From Metallyticus violacea (taxonomy: Eukaryota; Arthropoda; Insecta; Mantodea; Metallyticidae), in the NCBI GenBank assembly GCA_030762175.1, contig CM060846.1:236283512-236347511 (forward strand): a DNA stretch of 64,000 bases. The letters run 5' to 3'. Shown piece by piece: positions 34,087 to 45,944 of the stretch. Under the pieces are notes generated by a model that did not search any database, was not told the DNA's origin, and worked only from the letters and a program-made list of their open reading frames with translations. Positions within the stretch are counted from its first letter, which is position 1. Each line of letters opens with the position of its first letter. Both the position numbers and the translations under genes were made by a program.

Positions 34087-35255
34087 TCTTATCCATCCAT
34101 CCATCCATCCATCCATCCACCAGATCTGGTCTGATCTCATCCAATCAGATCGGACCCGACCCGAGCCGAGCCCAAACGACGCGAACCTACCCGAGCCGAG
34201 CCGAGAAGAGCCAAAACGATCCAATCCGACACGAGAAGAGACGAACCGAGCCGATTAGATCCGATCCGATCCAACTTCACCCGAGCCGAGCCCAGCCGAG
34301 TGATTGGCAGATAAATAGATAAGTTGGGTTTGGTTCGGTTTGGTTCGGGTCGGGAAGGGTCGGATCGAATCGGTTCAGCTCGTTTTGGCTCGGCTCAGCT
34401 CCTCTCGACTTGGCTAGCCTCGGCTCACCTCCGTTCGGTTCGGGTCGGGCGGGTCGGTTCAGATATAATCGGCTTGACTCGGCCGAGCTTGGTTCGTCTC
34501 GGCTCGGCCATGCTCGGCTATGCTCGGTTTTGCTTGTCCATTCGGTCTATAAACAGATATGTAGACAGGCAGATAAATAGATAGACAGACACATAGACAG
34601 AAAGGTATATAGGAGGATAAATAAACCAGTGGATAGGAAATTAAGTTAATAGGCAGAGAGAGATAGGGAAAGAGAGAGGTAAATGGATAGGTAGTTCGAA
34701 AGTATATAGATAGACTCATAGTGATAAGCAGATAAATAGATAGGTTAGGTTAGCTTCGGCACGGCTCGTTTCTGCTGAACACGCTAGGATCGGACCAGCT
34801 CGACTCGGCTCGCCTCTGCTCGGGTCGGCATGGGTTGATTCGAATATAATCGGCTCGGCTCGGTTGGCTTGGCTTCTCTCCGCTAAGCTAGGCTCGTGTC
34901 GGGTCGGGTCGGATCGCATCGGATGGGGTCAGCTTGGCTCTGCTAGGGTACGGTCAGGTCGGGTCGGGTCGGCTCTTCTCGGTTCCTCTCCGCTCTGCTT
35001 GGCCTGGCTCATGTCCGGTCGGATGGATGTGGATGGATGGATAGATGGATGGATGGATGGATGGATGGACAGATAGATGGATGGAAATATGGATGGATAG
35101 ATTGATGAATGGATAGATAGATAGATAGATGGATGGATGGATGGATGGATGGATGGATGGATGGATGGATGGATGGGTGCATCATGGGCGGGTGGGTGGG
35201 TATGTGGGTGGGCGGGTAGGTAGGTAGGTAAGCAGGTAGGTAGGTAGATAAGCTA
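34087..35255. repeat. Compound satellite: (CCAT)n, CCGAGC/GGCTCGG arrays, GATA/GGAT/TAGG arrays
   Basis: 34092-34122 (CCAT)n; 34130-34300 irregular CCGAGCC/GATCC repeats; 34321-34540 the same motifs in opposite orientation (GGTTCGG, GGCTCGG), so the pair forms a large imperfect palindrome around 34305; 34545-34740 AGATA/AGACA-type repeats; 34745-35015 a second GGCTCGG block; 35020-35180 (GGAT)n; 35185-35255 GGGT and (TAGG)n. Long open stretches on both strands are only low-complexity reads. Confidence 0.9.
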
Positions 35256-36225
35256 TTGTTGCTAAGAAATAATGCACAATTCAACCCCTTAACATTTCAT
35301 ATATTTATACATAAATTTAATGTCTTTTTACCATTGCATTAACCTAATCTATTAAATAAGTAATAACCTTCATAGAATTCCAAAACTTACTAGAAGTTAT
35401 GTGTAATTCCTTGTTCTAAAGCAAACAGGATTTCAATGCCAACCATTTCTCAGTTGCACACATGGTTTCACTACTTTACATCCCTGTATGGAGGTAAGAG
35501 CAGAGTGTAAGCAACAGTGTGTTCAGTTGCAAGAAAGCTGTCTCCTTGTACAGTACATATATAGTACAAAGGAAAGAGAGAGGGAATGATTAACTGCCGT
35601 TGTCCCCTGATGGCCTTCTGCATGAAGGCAAAAAATGCATACACTTCGATAATAGAAAATGTTGTACTAAAGGAACGGTTTATTAATTAGTTATCATTGT
35701 TAGTTTATAGAGTGTTGTTAAACAAGCAGCAAGAACTCAGTAGACAGCTTACTGAAAATGTTTTTCTTCACATTTTGACATTAGAAACTTAAGTGCAAGT
35801 AAAAGAATGAGAAGGCCTGAACCTGTTCAAAATATACTGCTTTCAAGAAAATGTAATTATGAAACAGTTGCAAAAATGTTTAATGCAGATTTACAATGAA
35901 TTGATTAGATTTGTCATTTTGATGTGTATTATAAGTTTTTCTGCTTTACCCACTTGTTTAGAGATGGGTCTGCTGAAGCTGTTATGGACTAAAACAGGGT
36001 TGATTTGGGATGTCTCAGAAAACTAATAGTAATGAAATTTCCATAAGTCATTTAGGCTCAGACCTAGAATTCAATCTTTTGGGCTCTCAAGACATTATAT
36101 TGCATTTAAGCAGGGTGTTTAAGCAACCTATGCAACAGAAAAATGATCATGTGGGGGGAAAAAAAAGAAAGAAAGAAAAAAAATAAGAATTATTGAAAAC
36201 AATTTAATGTGTGGCTTTTGAGCTG
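35256..36225. other. Unassigned AT-rich DNA
   Basis: No supported feature; the last part may include the decayed N-terminus of the hAT-like relic. Confidence 0.4.
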
Positions 36226-37725
36226 CTTTCAATCTTGTACTTTATAGACACAATGAAAGCAATAACTGGGGGATTTTCAGGGGACTTGCCAGGGTCAGTG
36301 CTGAATTTGATATTGTTCTTAAAGACTATCTCACAGATGTAACTGTGTTTACTTGATTAGAAGGGAAGTTCTAATCAAGCTCAAAATTATCAGCAAGATT
36401 GCATATTAGAAGTTCATCATCACAAAGAAAAAAATGAAATGTCTAATACTAAATTTGTATCGGTAACTGTAGATGAAAATATAGAGGTAGAAGGAGTACC
36501 ACAGTTTGCATTTATAATTTTATGTTACATATCATATTTTACTTTATGGTAATACCAATTAGAAGATTCTGGGTATTTCATAATCCACCTGATCATGATG
36601 CCAAATTAGCAAGTCTATTTGCACAAGTTTTATCAAATGTTGCCTGTCCTGATGGTCATTTCACAAAGTTACAATGGCACCAGTGTAATTAATAGAATAG
36701 ACCAAGTTCTTCTTAAAGAACAATTGCAATGTGCTCTTATATACATTGTTATGAGCATGTTTTAAAATTTATCTTTTCATAAGCATACTATCATAATACA
36801 TGTTAGAATACTCTTTATGGATTTCAATGAAACTCCTATTTTCTTGGTCAATTATTCCCAAAGAACAGAAATGTTGAATGGAATCTCACAGATAGATTTC
36901 TTGCTCCTATAATACAAGGTGTGATTTAAAACTTAGAGCTGTGAGAGTTGTACATGAAAATCTAGACAGTTTAATTGCATGCCTTGATGGGATAGAGGAC
37001 ACATCATGAGTGTGAAGCTCAAATGAACAAGCTAGGGGGCTTATGTCTCAAATTAGAACAGGTAAATTTGAATTGTGACTCTCAATATCTTTCACACCTC
37101 CAGTTACATAAATGTAATGCATAGTTACTTAATGCTCAAAAATATATTTGAATACTTTAAAACTATCATATGGGAAATTAAGGATCCAAAAATTCATTGG
37201 CTGGGAGGAACTTGGAGAAATGCTTCAGTTATACAATTGATATACTAATTGCATAATTTACACAGATTCTATTATTTCTGCTTAAGAAGTTATTAATATA
37301 ATTATTAGCCAAACAAATAAGTATGCAATTCAGAGATAACTTTCAAGTAGCAAATTTAATTTTTGTAGAACATATTGAAGTCTGTGAGAAGGGATTTCCT
37401 CATATTCATCTAAACTGTGCTATAGAAACATATCTGTTTTTGGATAAATATAGATTGAAAACAGAACTAGAACTTCTGTATATGAGAGATGTCCAAGGTG
37501 TTATTGAAGCTGAGTCTTTACTTTGGGTCATGATTGAATCTAATCTTCTAACAATATTCAATGAATGGTAAGCTATTTAAAGTCACAACTGGGTTAATAA
37601 CAACTTCAGAAGCAGAAAATATTTTTCTAATGATAAGAAAAATTTGCTCCAAAAATCCCATGCCAGAGAAAAGATTAACTGCACTAGCCATGCTGTTTCC
37701 AGAAAGGAACTTCAACAAAATGGCA
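36226..37725 (+). pseudogene. hAT-like (ZMYM6/KIAA1586-type) transposase pseudogene
   Basis: Plus-strand pieces in order: WGIFRGLARVSAEFDIVLKDY near 36269-36330 (shown to the neighbouring residue, weakly conserved), FVSVTVDENIEVEGVPQFAF near 36452-36510, YNGTSVINRIDQVL near 36671-36712 (the YDGASVM...V counterpart), FNETPIFLVNYSQRTEMLNG near 36822-36880, DKYRLKTELELLYMRDV near 37442-37495, and the C-terminal dimerisation part TGLITTSEAENIFLMIRKIC near 37588-37650 with ALAMLF. Stops and shifts are numerous. The family derives from hAT DNA transposases; several vertebrate and insect genes come from it, but this copy is broken. Confidence 0.7.
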
Positions 37726-40700
37726 TACTTTAATTAGGCAGTCATCAATAAGCTAAGTCATTTTGAATGAAAGAAGGATGGATTTTACATACAAACATTT
37801 AAATTAGATGAGTTCACTGTTTCAGTTATTTCTAATGAACTTTTAAGTGGTAACAGAGATGGTAAAATGGTAAAAAGTAGTTTGTGTTGTGTGAACCCAA
37901 CTGAAAGACTTATTAACTGCCTTTGTATGCTAGAAACATAATAGGAATGTCTGTACTGAAACTCATGAAGTAATATAAATACTGTCTTTTTCATTTGGTT
38001 CTGTTTGATTTTGTTTATTACAACTGTTTCAGTTCTGTTTAATAAGCTAAATAACTGTCTAAAGGTTCTAACTCAGAATATAAGCAATGTAGGGTGTTTT
38101 AATTTATTTATCTATATTATTATAGAAATAATATATTATGGAAAGAAAAATTGAAAAACTGTTTCAAAACAAATGTGCATTTTTAATTCATGAACATGGC
38201 ACCAAGACATGAAGATCTATTGTGCCAAATGATGAATGGAAAATGATAGTTTGGCCAAATAAGCTCAGGGGAATTTGATGTCCAGGTATCCCAGTTTCTA
38301 CAGAAGTTAGGTAAAACACTGAAAAAAAGCATCGGTTAAAGAAACCTACCCAATCAGGAAATGAACACAGGTTGCCAAATTGTAAGCACAAATTTTATGA
38401 CTAGTCTAAAGAAATTGTCAAATAAAATGCCAGCAAAGTGGTCCCCCCCCAAACATTTTACCTTTTGCATTTACAACCTTTTTGTTCACAGGTGTTCAAA
38501 TATAGGAAAGCTACACTTTCTGTAATGTTATTTGCCTGCTTGGTTTTGTTTATTATAGTTTCTTTTTGTGTAATAAGCTGAAAGATACTGCAAAATTATC
38601 AACATCCTCTAATCATAAGGTAATTAATATTAAAAGTATGTATAGAAAACTCAGTATTTTATTTAATAACTACAGGAAAGCAATACTTTCTGTGAGGCTG
38701 TCTGCATTCTAGTGCAGTCTCACTTTATTTATTCCCCTGCATTTACTTACATTTTATTTAAAACTTATTCTTTTAAGGAAATAGCAATAGTTCATACCTC
38801 TATTATGAAAATCTACCAATTGGTAGTTCATAATAAAATGCACATGCTTGTTTCTTTTAATTCTATGATAAATCTTCTCCAATTTTCCAGGAAAAAATAC
38901 TGAATCTCAAGAATGTTGAAAGACTGAAATTATCATGTATTGAAACTTAGAATAATTTGTTTCACAAAAATGAGCACCAATCTTTTTCACCATATTTTGA
39001 GCATAAGAACATAAAGCAATTAATTTAACTCAATAATATCCAAAATATGAGTAATGCTATTTTTTCATTTATCTGTAGAAATTTCTGCAGCAATTCTGAC
39101 CTACTTCACTTGAAAATGCTGTAACACCTGGTTGGTGGTAATAACAGAATTATTCAACTTATGTGCAGAAAGAGATTGAGTGTAACATAATGTCTTGGGT
39201 TATTTAATGCATTAAAAGAGTTTAAATTTCCTAAAAATCTTTATGCTTTTTCAAAAGGCTCTCTCATCCAAGGAAGTATATTTATTTCAATGAACAATAT
39301 AGCAATTACAGGAGAAGTAAGAAAAATATGTCCCCAAAGTCACATTGTGACCCAGAATTCTGGAGGATGAAATAACCAATTTTTAAAGTTCAATCACACA
39401 AAGCCAATGAAACTGTATATAAGGAAACCTTAACCCTTTGATCCCAGAAGCATCACTTTCCTGGATCCATCATTTGATTTATTTAGTTGCAGACATAATT
39501 TCATTACAATCGATATTAATAATACCATAATTGATCATTTCTCAAATTTACATTCATTTTCTTACATTAATCAAATACATATTGTTTTATAATTGTTTTA
39601 TATAGCTTATATCCTTAATTTATCATTTTTTTCAATCACAAATCACTGATAAATTGTTACAAGAACAGTACAATGTTTTCTCATGTAGGAAGTGGCAAAG
39701 CATCACTGAACAGAACATATGAAGACAAACGATATATCTTGATAGCATATACTTGCAGTGGAATGGAAGCACAAATAGAAATGAGGATGTACATGATGGA
39801 TAACATAGCAATTAATCAACTCTGACAGGAGGAATTGCATTTTTATTGTCTATTATAAGCTGTAGCAGTATGCATGCAGTGCAAAAGCAAGTAAAATTTA
39901 TATTGAATGAAACCATGTCTTGCTCGGTGAAGTACATGAGGACAAGTGATGAAAGACCTAAAAGTAATTTCAGGCCTCGGGCATCTCTGATGCGAGGGGG
40001 GACTTGCTGTAAAAGCAACATTTTCTCATTTTATAAGCAATATAAATTATATTTCCGCATTCTACAGGCTTTGTTTGATTTTAGTCAATAGGCTCTCCTC
40101 TCCAATTTGAACATGCCAGAGATGTCCATGTTTTGGACTCCTTTCATTATCCACCATTTTCCTGAATTTATAATTTAACTTTGTTTACTCCAAGGGAAAT
40201 GAAGATTGATGTTTCACAGTATCTGCAGATGAATTACACCAATGTTCAGCTACAAAAAGTCTCAGCATTGGCACATAATAACAAGATCCAATTCAACTAG
40301 CACAAGCTAAAAGTAATGTTAAATCTAGAGAAAAATGCAAAGATGTTAACAAAAGGATTAGGAAAGATTTTTATTCAGCATTGCATAAAACACTGTAAAT
40401 GGACTTACACCCAGTAATTACATAAATAAAGTTGGCTGACATATGCAACATAAAGAATCCTGAAATACGAGAACATGTTGACTTAGTGATGGATTATAAG
40501 AAATAGTCTCATTCAGCAAATATTTAAACAAGCAGATTAATAAGCTAGCAATATCACAGATGGCAGTAAAATTAAAATTGCAGTTAGGTCAGCAATAATT
40601 ATTTAACTAATAAGAAACCAATATACTATTTTAAATATAAGTTAGATCTGGTGTGCCTAACTCATTTACTAAGATAATTTTTTTCATATAACTGTATCTC

Positions 40701-40942
40701 AAGTATTTCGTGCATACTTTATGTACCTTGCTATTACTAAGGTTATTAAATGACTATTCGATACAAACAATAAAAAAATATTTGTAAACTCAGGTTATGG
40801 TGTACTCAGGCTGAAGATGATGAAAATCACAGAACAATAGTTCCTTAGCATGTAAGGCTATAGCTTAAATAAGGCAACAGTTGATACTAGAAGATACTAG
40901 AACTGGCACATTTTTCAGAAACTAGATATAGTTAATATTATG
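37726..40942. other. Unassigned AT-rich DNA
   Basis: About 3.2 kb without a supported feature. Open stretches (37785-37994, 38188-38391, 38712-38903, 39812-40091) overlap antisense reads or lack any domain. Confidence 0.5.
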
Positions 40943-41001
40943 AATTATAACTAGAAGTTCCTTCCGGGCTTAGGAGCCGTGGTCTTTTGGAGCTAAGGAG
41001 T

Positions 41002-41042
41002 CCAAACGTTTCATCCTCAACTGCGGAGGACATCTTCAGTGG
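41002..41042 (-). ncRNA. Hammerhead ribozyme motif, composite left end
   Basis: Minus strand: CCA (41042-41040), CUGAAGA (41039-41033), stem II GUCCUC with GAGGAU (6 bp, one G-U) around CGCAGUU, GAA, the palindrome ACGU as stem III, cleavage-site U (41005), then UGG pairing with CCA. The full core is intact, with the same one-U offset before stem II as in PLE-1. Confidence 0.7.
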
Positions 41043-41224
41043 CGCGGTCTGAGTCTTCTGGGCGATGCCAGATGCCAGTTCGGGGCACCTGAGAAATATA
41101 TATTTCCCAGGTGGGTGTCAAATGTCAGCAGTACCTAGCCGCGCGCGGCTTTACCTGCTCGATGGACGTAGGATGTTCTTAATTTCACAGGATGTAGGAT
41201 GTGTTTAGTTGTGCCAGAGGCGAG

Positions 41225-41352
41225 TTCAGTGCTCGGACTGCCACCCATCCAAGCGCCGACCACGCTCGAGGCTACTTAACCTCAGCGAGTGCAGCGCCCG
41301 GCGGTCACCCATCCAAGCACTGGCCATGCTCAATGCTGCTTAACGTCAGTAG
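41225..41352 (-). repeat. Two tandem 5S rRNA internal-promoter-like segments
   Basis: Read on the minus strand, two adjacent ~60-bp segments resemble the 3' half of 5S rRNA that binds TFIIIA. Segment 1 (41352-41290) has GACGTTAAGCAGC, then GTGCTTGGATGGGTGACCGC. Segment 2 (41280-41225) has GAGGTTAAGTAGCC, then GCGCTTGGATGGGTGGCAG. These correspond to the A box and C box regions of a 5S gene. Each lacks the 5' half of 5S, so neither is a 5S gene. They lie just downstream of, and in the same orientation as, the LINE ORF2 end. Confidence 0.75.
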
Positions 41353-41443
41353 TCAGCCGGCGTTAGCAGCATGGCTTGCCTCTGGCAGGTGTCGGGATGG
41401 GATTTTGTGAGTTGCTCAGACTCAGGTTCTAGAGATGGTTCAG

Positions 41444-41867
41444 TTATAATTCCCCAAGGGGTCCCATGGCGTCCTTGGGGAGCCAGTAAGATTTAAATCG
41501 TCTAGGGGCTCTGTGATCGTAGTCCCCTAGGGTCCTGACCAGTGTGTTGGGATGATGCGGGAATGTATCATATAACGTCCGGACCCTCTCCCGTATGACG
41601 TCTATGATGTAGGGTAGGTTGGAGTGTTCGTGTAGAATGTGGGCGGGAAAGCGGCGGTCTGTGCCGTACACGATTCTTAGCGCTCGGTTCTGCAGGGTCT
41701 GGATTCTGCGGATCGTGGTCGAAGCCGCGACGCCCCAGATCTCACAGCCGTACAGAACCATTGCCGGAATCGTGGCACGGTAGACGCGCAGCTTTTGGTT
41801 CAAGGTCATTGAGCGAGAGCTCAGGATTGGATACAACTTCCCGAGGGCGGCGTGGCCCTGCCGAACT
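41444..41867 (-). pseudogene. Jockey-like LINE ORF2, C-terminal end
   Basis: The minus strand reads the region after the RT palm of Jockey/CR1-type LINEs: LNQKLRVYRATIPAMVLYGC, EIWGVAASTTIRRIQTLQNR, ALRIVYGTDRRFPAHILHEH, LPYIIDVIRERVRTLYD, HPNTLVRTLG. It stays open to a stop at 41444-41446. Upstream of ~41867 the frame runs on to 41956, but that part is antisense to the composite's terminal repeat, so the ORF2 is 5'-truncated there. No catalytic RT residues are included. Its 3' flank holds the 5S-like segments. Confidence 0.75.
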
Positions 41868-42253
41868 GTTCTGGGCGAAGGTCCTGCTACGACTGAAATG
41901 CCAGCTCGGAGGGCGGGGCATCTCCGAGTACAACCCCTCTGCTCCAGCCGAACCAATCCCCTTCGAGCAGTTCATATATAAATATAACACCTCCAACTCC
42001 TAGGTCCTTGTCTGGGCTACATGCCAAGGCCTGTACCTAGCCCACCTCTGCCTGATCACTCCCTTGTGGTCAGGCGCCTATATAGTTTACCCATTAATCT
42101 CAGGGTGCTTCGGCGGTACCTGACTAACCTTCACCTGCTTCCCACCCATCACGTAGCAGTAGTCTTAGTGCATGGTAGGGGAGGCAAGCGTAGATCCACT
42201 TCGGATGGTTGCCACCAAGGGGGGGCGGCGGAGGGGCCCCTCCTAAAAATTTT

Positions 42254-42278
42254 AAAAAAAAAAAAAAAAAAAAAAAAG
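42254..42278 (+). repeat. Poly(A) tract
   Basis: About 24 A residues after CCTCCTAAAAATTTT. It could be the tail of an inserted retroelement ending here or a simple repeat. Confidence 0.85.
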
Positions 42279-42407
42279 GCAGGAGGCAAGTATGGTAACC
42301 ACTACACCCCCAGGACCGCTGCAACGCACCAACTACAAAGGAAACCTAGGCTGAAGAGGAAAATTCCTAAAACAGCCTTGGGGCCCACAAAGCCCCAAAA
42401 CCACATT

Positions 42408-42432
42408 ATTCATTCATTCATTCATTCATTCA
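42408..42432 (+). repeat. (CATT)n tract
   Basis: About six CATT units, ~50 bp upstream of the gag-like ORF. Confidence 0.9.
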
Positions 42433-42480
42433 GCTGGCAGGACTTTCTTCGGACAGCGGTCAAGGAGACAACAACTAATT

Positions 42481-43857
42481 ATGGGACGCCGTGGAACCAA
42501 GAACTCCTCAACCCAGCGCAGCACACAAACCGCCGCTACGAAGTCATCGCCAGCCGCCGCGCCACTCACGCCTGATTCGCCGCCGGGCTCCGCAGATACT
42601 CAGCCAGCCGCAGCCAGCTCACCGGCAACTCCAGGCCCTGCATCCAACATATCACTTAAGGGTAAACACGTGTTGCAGGATGCCTCGGAAGAGCTAATGG
42701 AAAGAACCACGTATGGTCCTACTACCGAACTTGACACCTCGCCATCACAGCCATCACAACAACAAGATAGAGAACCGGAACAGATTCTGGAACAGATACC
42801 ACTGCTGAGTGCAGTGATCCGAGGAGTGCTCCGAAACATTGCTTCATCCTACATTCTCCGAACAGCCCAGCGGCAGTGGGCATCAGCACACCATGCAGTT
42901 CGCATATATTCTTCCAGAGGAGCGACACCTCTGGTGAGACTCAACTTTCTGGAGTCCGACGATTGTGAGGCTGCCATCGCAGCTGGAATCAACCTAGGAC
43001 CACTCGGTCTCGCAACCAAACCAAGCCAACGCCGCCAAAAAGCCCCGTGCAGGCGCTGCTGCATGTACGGCCATAGTGAACACACCTGCACTGAGCCCCC
43101 GCGATGCCATTATTGCGGAGCGGCTTCGCTCACCTCTGACTGCGCATCATACGACCTGGCACGCCGGTGAAAGTTTTGTGCCTCCACAAGAGGCACAAAC
43201 TACTACACCGGCCAGGCAGTATGCCCCCTCCAGCTCAGCAATCACATAAAACCAACCACTGACCATGCTCTGCCTGCCGCTGCACAGGGCACACCAATCA
43301 CAGCTATAATAGACAAGAATCGGGAAGCAGCACTCACCATTCTGAATACAATCATGCAAGCAGTGACACAAATTACTGGACTCATCAGCACATTATAGAG
43401 CACCATCTTGGAACACACCGGCTTAATCAACCAGCAACTTGCAGCCCAAGATACCACCGCAACCAGACTGAACCATTTAGAAGAGGCCTTCATCACACTC
43501 CAAACCACGAACTCGCAAACCTCAGACAACATTAAGAGACGCATTCAAGACATAAGATCAACATCAGAAACTGCAACCAGAGCTTTACAGGACACCCAGA
43601 ACGATCACTTCAATGGTATAATTTCACTTCTGAACTCCATACGAGATAATTTCGCAGAGAACTCAAAATACAACTCCACTCCAGACTACCATATTGGTCC
43701 TCCTGATGACGAGGTACAGCCAATGAACTGTTCGGCACCACCTAAACGCCAAAATAATAGTGTTCTAAGCCTGTATGGTAGAATGCGCAAGAGCAACCGT
43801 AATTGGCATGAATATGCACAACAAGTACAAAATAGGAGCAGGCATCACCCCCTGTAA
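42481..43857 (+). pseudogene. Jockey-like LINE ORF1 (gag-like) with zinc knuckles
   Basis: One frame from ATG 42481 (preceded by CTAATT) to 43857, 458 codons, broken by two in-frame stops (TGA 43168-43170; TAG near 43396). Layout: a Ser/Pro/Gln-rich N-terminus; a core with LRNIASSYILRTAQRQWASA and VRLNFLESDDCEAAIAAGI; a CCHC knuckle (CRRCCMYGHSEHTC); a second knuckle lacking its His (CHYCGAASLTSDC). After the first stop comes a polar, helical C-terminus (LNHLEEAFITLQTTNSQTSD). ORF1 proteins of this type bind LINE RNA. No ORF2 follows in this orientation; the composite's right end begins ~220 bp downstream. Confidence 0.75.
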
Positions 43858-44115
43858 TGGAAACTCACCTAAATATGCAGATTTACGTCAGGGCTGCGCC
43901 ATGGCGTTAATCCTGAGCCACCTCAACCTTATAGGCGTCTTTCAGCCTATTTAGTGTTTTAGTAATGACTATGAAATTCCTGGGTGCTATGGCGGTACCA
44001 GGCCAATCACCACCATTATCCCCATTTCTAAAATAAAAAGAATCACCACAGAATTAAAAAAAAAAGCTGGCATTTCATTCGTGGCAGGACCTTCGCCCAG
44101 AAGACTCAGACCGCG

Positions 44116-44156
44116 CCACTGAAGATGTCCTCCGCAGTTGAGGATGAAACTTTTGG
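44116..44156 (+). ncRNA. Hammerhead motif, composite right end
   Basis: Plus strand: CCA 44116-44118, CUGAAGA 44119-44125, the same stem II, GAAA 44146-44149, then CUUUUGG. The stem III palindrome ACGU has become ACUU, so this copy is likely weaker or inactive. Confidence 0.6.
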
Positions 44157-44212
44157 GCTCCTTAGCTCCAAGAGACCATTGCTCCTAAGCCCAGAAGAAA
44201 CTTCTAGTTATA

Positions 44213-45725
44213 ATTCTGACTCCCGACCGTGAAAGCTTCCGATTACTCATAGTTAGTATTCTTTGAAACAAATGACCTAGACATATATGGTAGTCAACTT
44301 GCCAATAAAGATTATCTCATGTATACCTTCTGATAGATGACAGAGCATTAAGAGTAATGCCATTACAGCAACTTTCATAGAATGCGGTTTATGTACAAAA
44401 TTTAATTTCTTTCATGGTGTAACGGGAGATTCAGAGTCAACTCCCACATAATTAATTAACAATGATCCCGATTCCACTCCCATATAACTAAATGCATTTA
44501 TTATAACGTGTCCAATTTAAACTTTTACTGAATGTGCATCTCATATATATACATACGTTGTTATAAATGAACAAGAAGTAGAAACTTAATTTGTGCAGTA
44601 AAGATGAAACATGTATGTAACAGTGAAGCGAAGTTCTGGTGCCATGAGGAAGGTTAGTTTTTCAATAAAACTGGAACCTTTCTTTTCATCTCTGTTAAAA
44701 AAAAAGTCCTTGAAGTAAACCTTGATAGATAACTTTTCCCTTTGGGTAAGCGACCTCTTAAAAAGAGAAATTCTCGCTATGTATTACCCATCTAGCATAG
44801 GAAAGAAAGGAATTAGCTCAACCAAAAAACACTCTAATTTTAAATTATATCTTTTAGAATGTTCTGTCTGCCAAATACTAAGCCAATCTGAGAGTAAAGT
44901 TTAGGATGCATCTAGAATGCTCTAAGATTTGAATTCTCACAGAGAAACGCGTAGAGAAAACATTAAAACGCATTATTTGGAGAATTTTGTAAGTCAGTTC
45001 GTTTCAGGAGTCATAAGTGGACAGTTCGATTTGGGAGATGTAACAGTGCAGTTCGGCTTAGGAGAAGTAGGAGTTCAGATCATTTTCGCTATCGTAATGA
45101 GGAGGAAACAAGAGTTATAAATATCTTCATAGGAACTATTATGATAGGAAACAACAAACATTAATTAATCTGAAATCTAACTAAATTTTGAATAAGAATA
45201 ACAAGTTTAACATCCTATTTAATTCATTAGTAATATTACCAAAATATTAGAACTCCTTGCAGGTGGTCCAGAGGTGTCCTGAATAAAAAGTAGCTGGTTA
45301 AATAATTGCAGTGGAGTGTGAAATATTATCATTAATATTTAGTAAAATTCCGTCCCGTGTCCTTTTCTTCCCCTGAGAATATCCCAGAAAACCTTTAAAA
45401 CATTTACAGAATACCTGAGAAGAACACCACTTCCATAGCGGTAGGAGACGGTGTTCAAAGCAGCAGCCTTGGTATTCGTCGAGATCAAGACTCATCAGCA
45501 GCTAATCGACATCTTTCTCCAATTAATTAAATTAAAATTCTCCCCCACAAGTCAGTATAAACTATCAACCTTCTTAACATCATTATAGTAATCGATCCTC
45601 CCCGATAAACAGCCAAAGAAGAGTTGGCACTACAACATGGTGCTAAATATATACTAACATGCATTTTTGAAAACCGCTGCAATGGGGAAACCTCAAGCCA
45701 CAAATCAAATATAAAGCACTGCAGC
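44213..45725. other. Unassigned DNA
   Basis: No recognisable domain. Open stretches at 44722-44904, 44929-45120 and 45298-45495 are unassigned. Confidence 0.45.
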
Positions 45726-45728
45726 AAA

Positions 45729-45800
<72 letters not shown>
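45729..45800 (+). repeat. (TTA)n microsatellite
   Basis: About 24 TTA units; a smaller (TAT)n tract lies at 46120-46142. Confidence 0.97.
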
Positions 45801-45802
<2 letters not shown>

Positions 45803-45944
45803 AGGATTAAATAAGTAAAATACAAATAAAGAATCACAAAGAGTAATGGAATATACAGACAATAAGTTACCACTATATTCACAGAAGATTCACAATAATT
45901 TATGTAACCCATTAAAGAAATTGATAACAGACCAAGAACCCTTG

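Larger units (their letters stand above)
40943..44212. mobile_element. Composite element with hammerhead-bearing inverted ends
   Basis: A 3.3-kb, visibly GC-richer block bounded by inverted repeats of ~125 bp. Left 40943-41065 and right 44085-44212 share AATTATAACTAGAAGTT at the outer edge, GGGCTTAGGAGC, CATCCTCAACTGCGGAGGAC and GGCGCGGTCTGAGTCTTCTG. A third partial copy of the inner part of the end (TGGGCGAAGGTCCTGC.ACGA, TGAAATGCCAG) lies inside at 41869-41904. The ends look like PLE terminal repeats because they carry hammerheads, but no PLE RT or GIY-YIG is inside. Instead there are LINE segments in opposite orientations and 5S-like sequence. Confidence 0.7.

Noticed and set aside
34061..35284. 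Arg/Ser/Pro-rich and Gly/Ser-rich open stretches on both strands
   Set aside because: Low-complexity reads of the compound satellite.
41225..41352. 5S rRNA gene
   Set aside because: Only the 3' internal-promoter half is present, twice, and diverged.
42600..43544. Minus-strand open stretches opposite the gag-like ORF
   Set aside because: Antisense shadows of a GC-richer coding region.
45527..45862. Poly-Ile open stretches
   Set aside because: Reads of the (TTA)n microsatellite.
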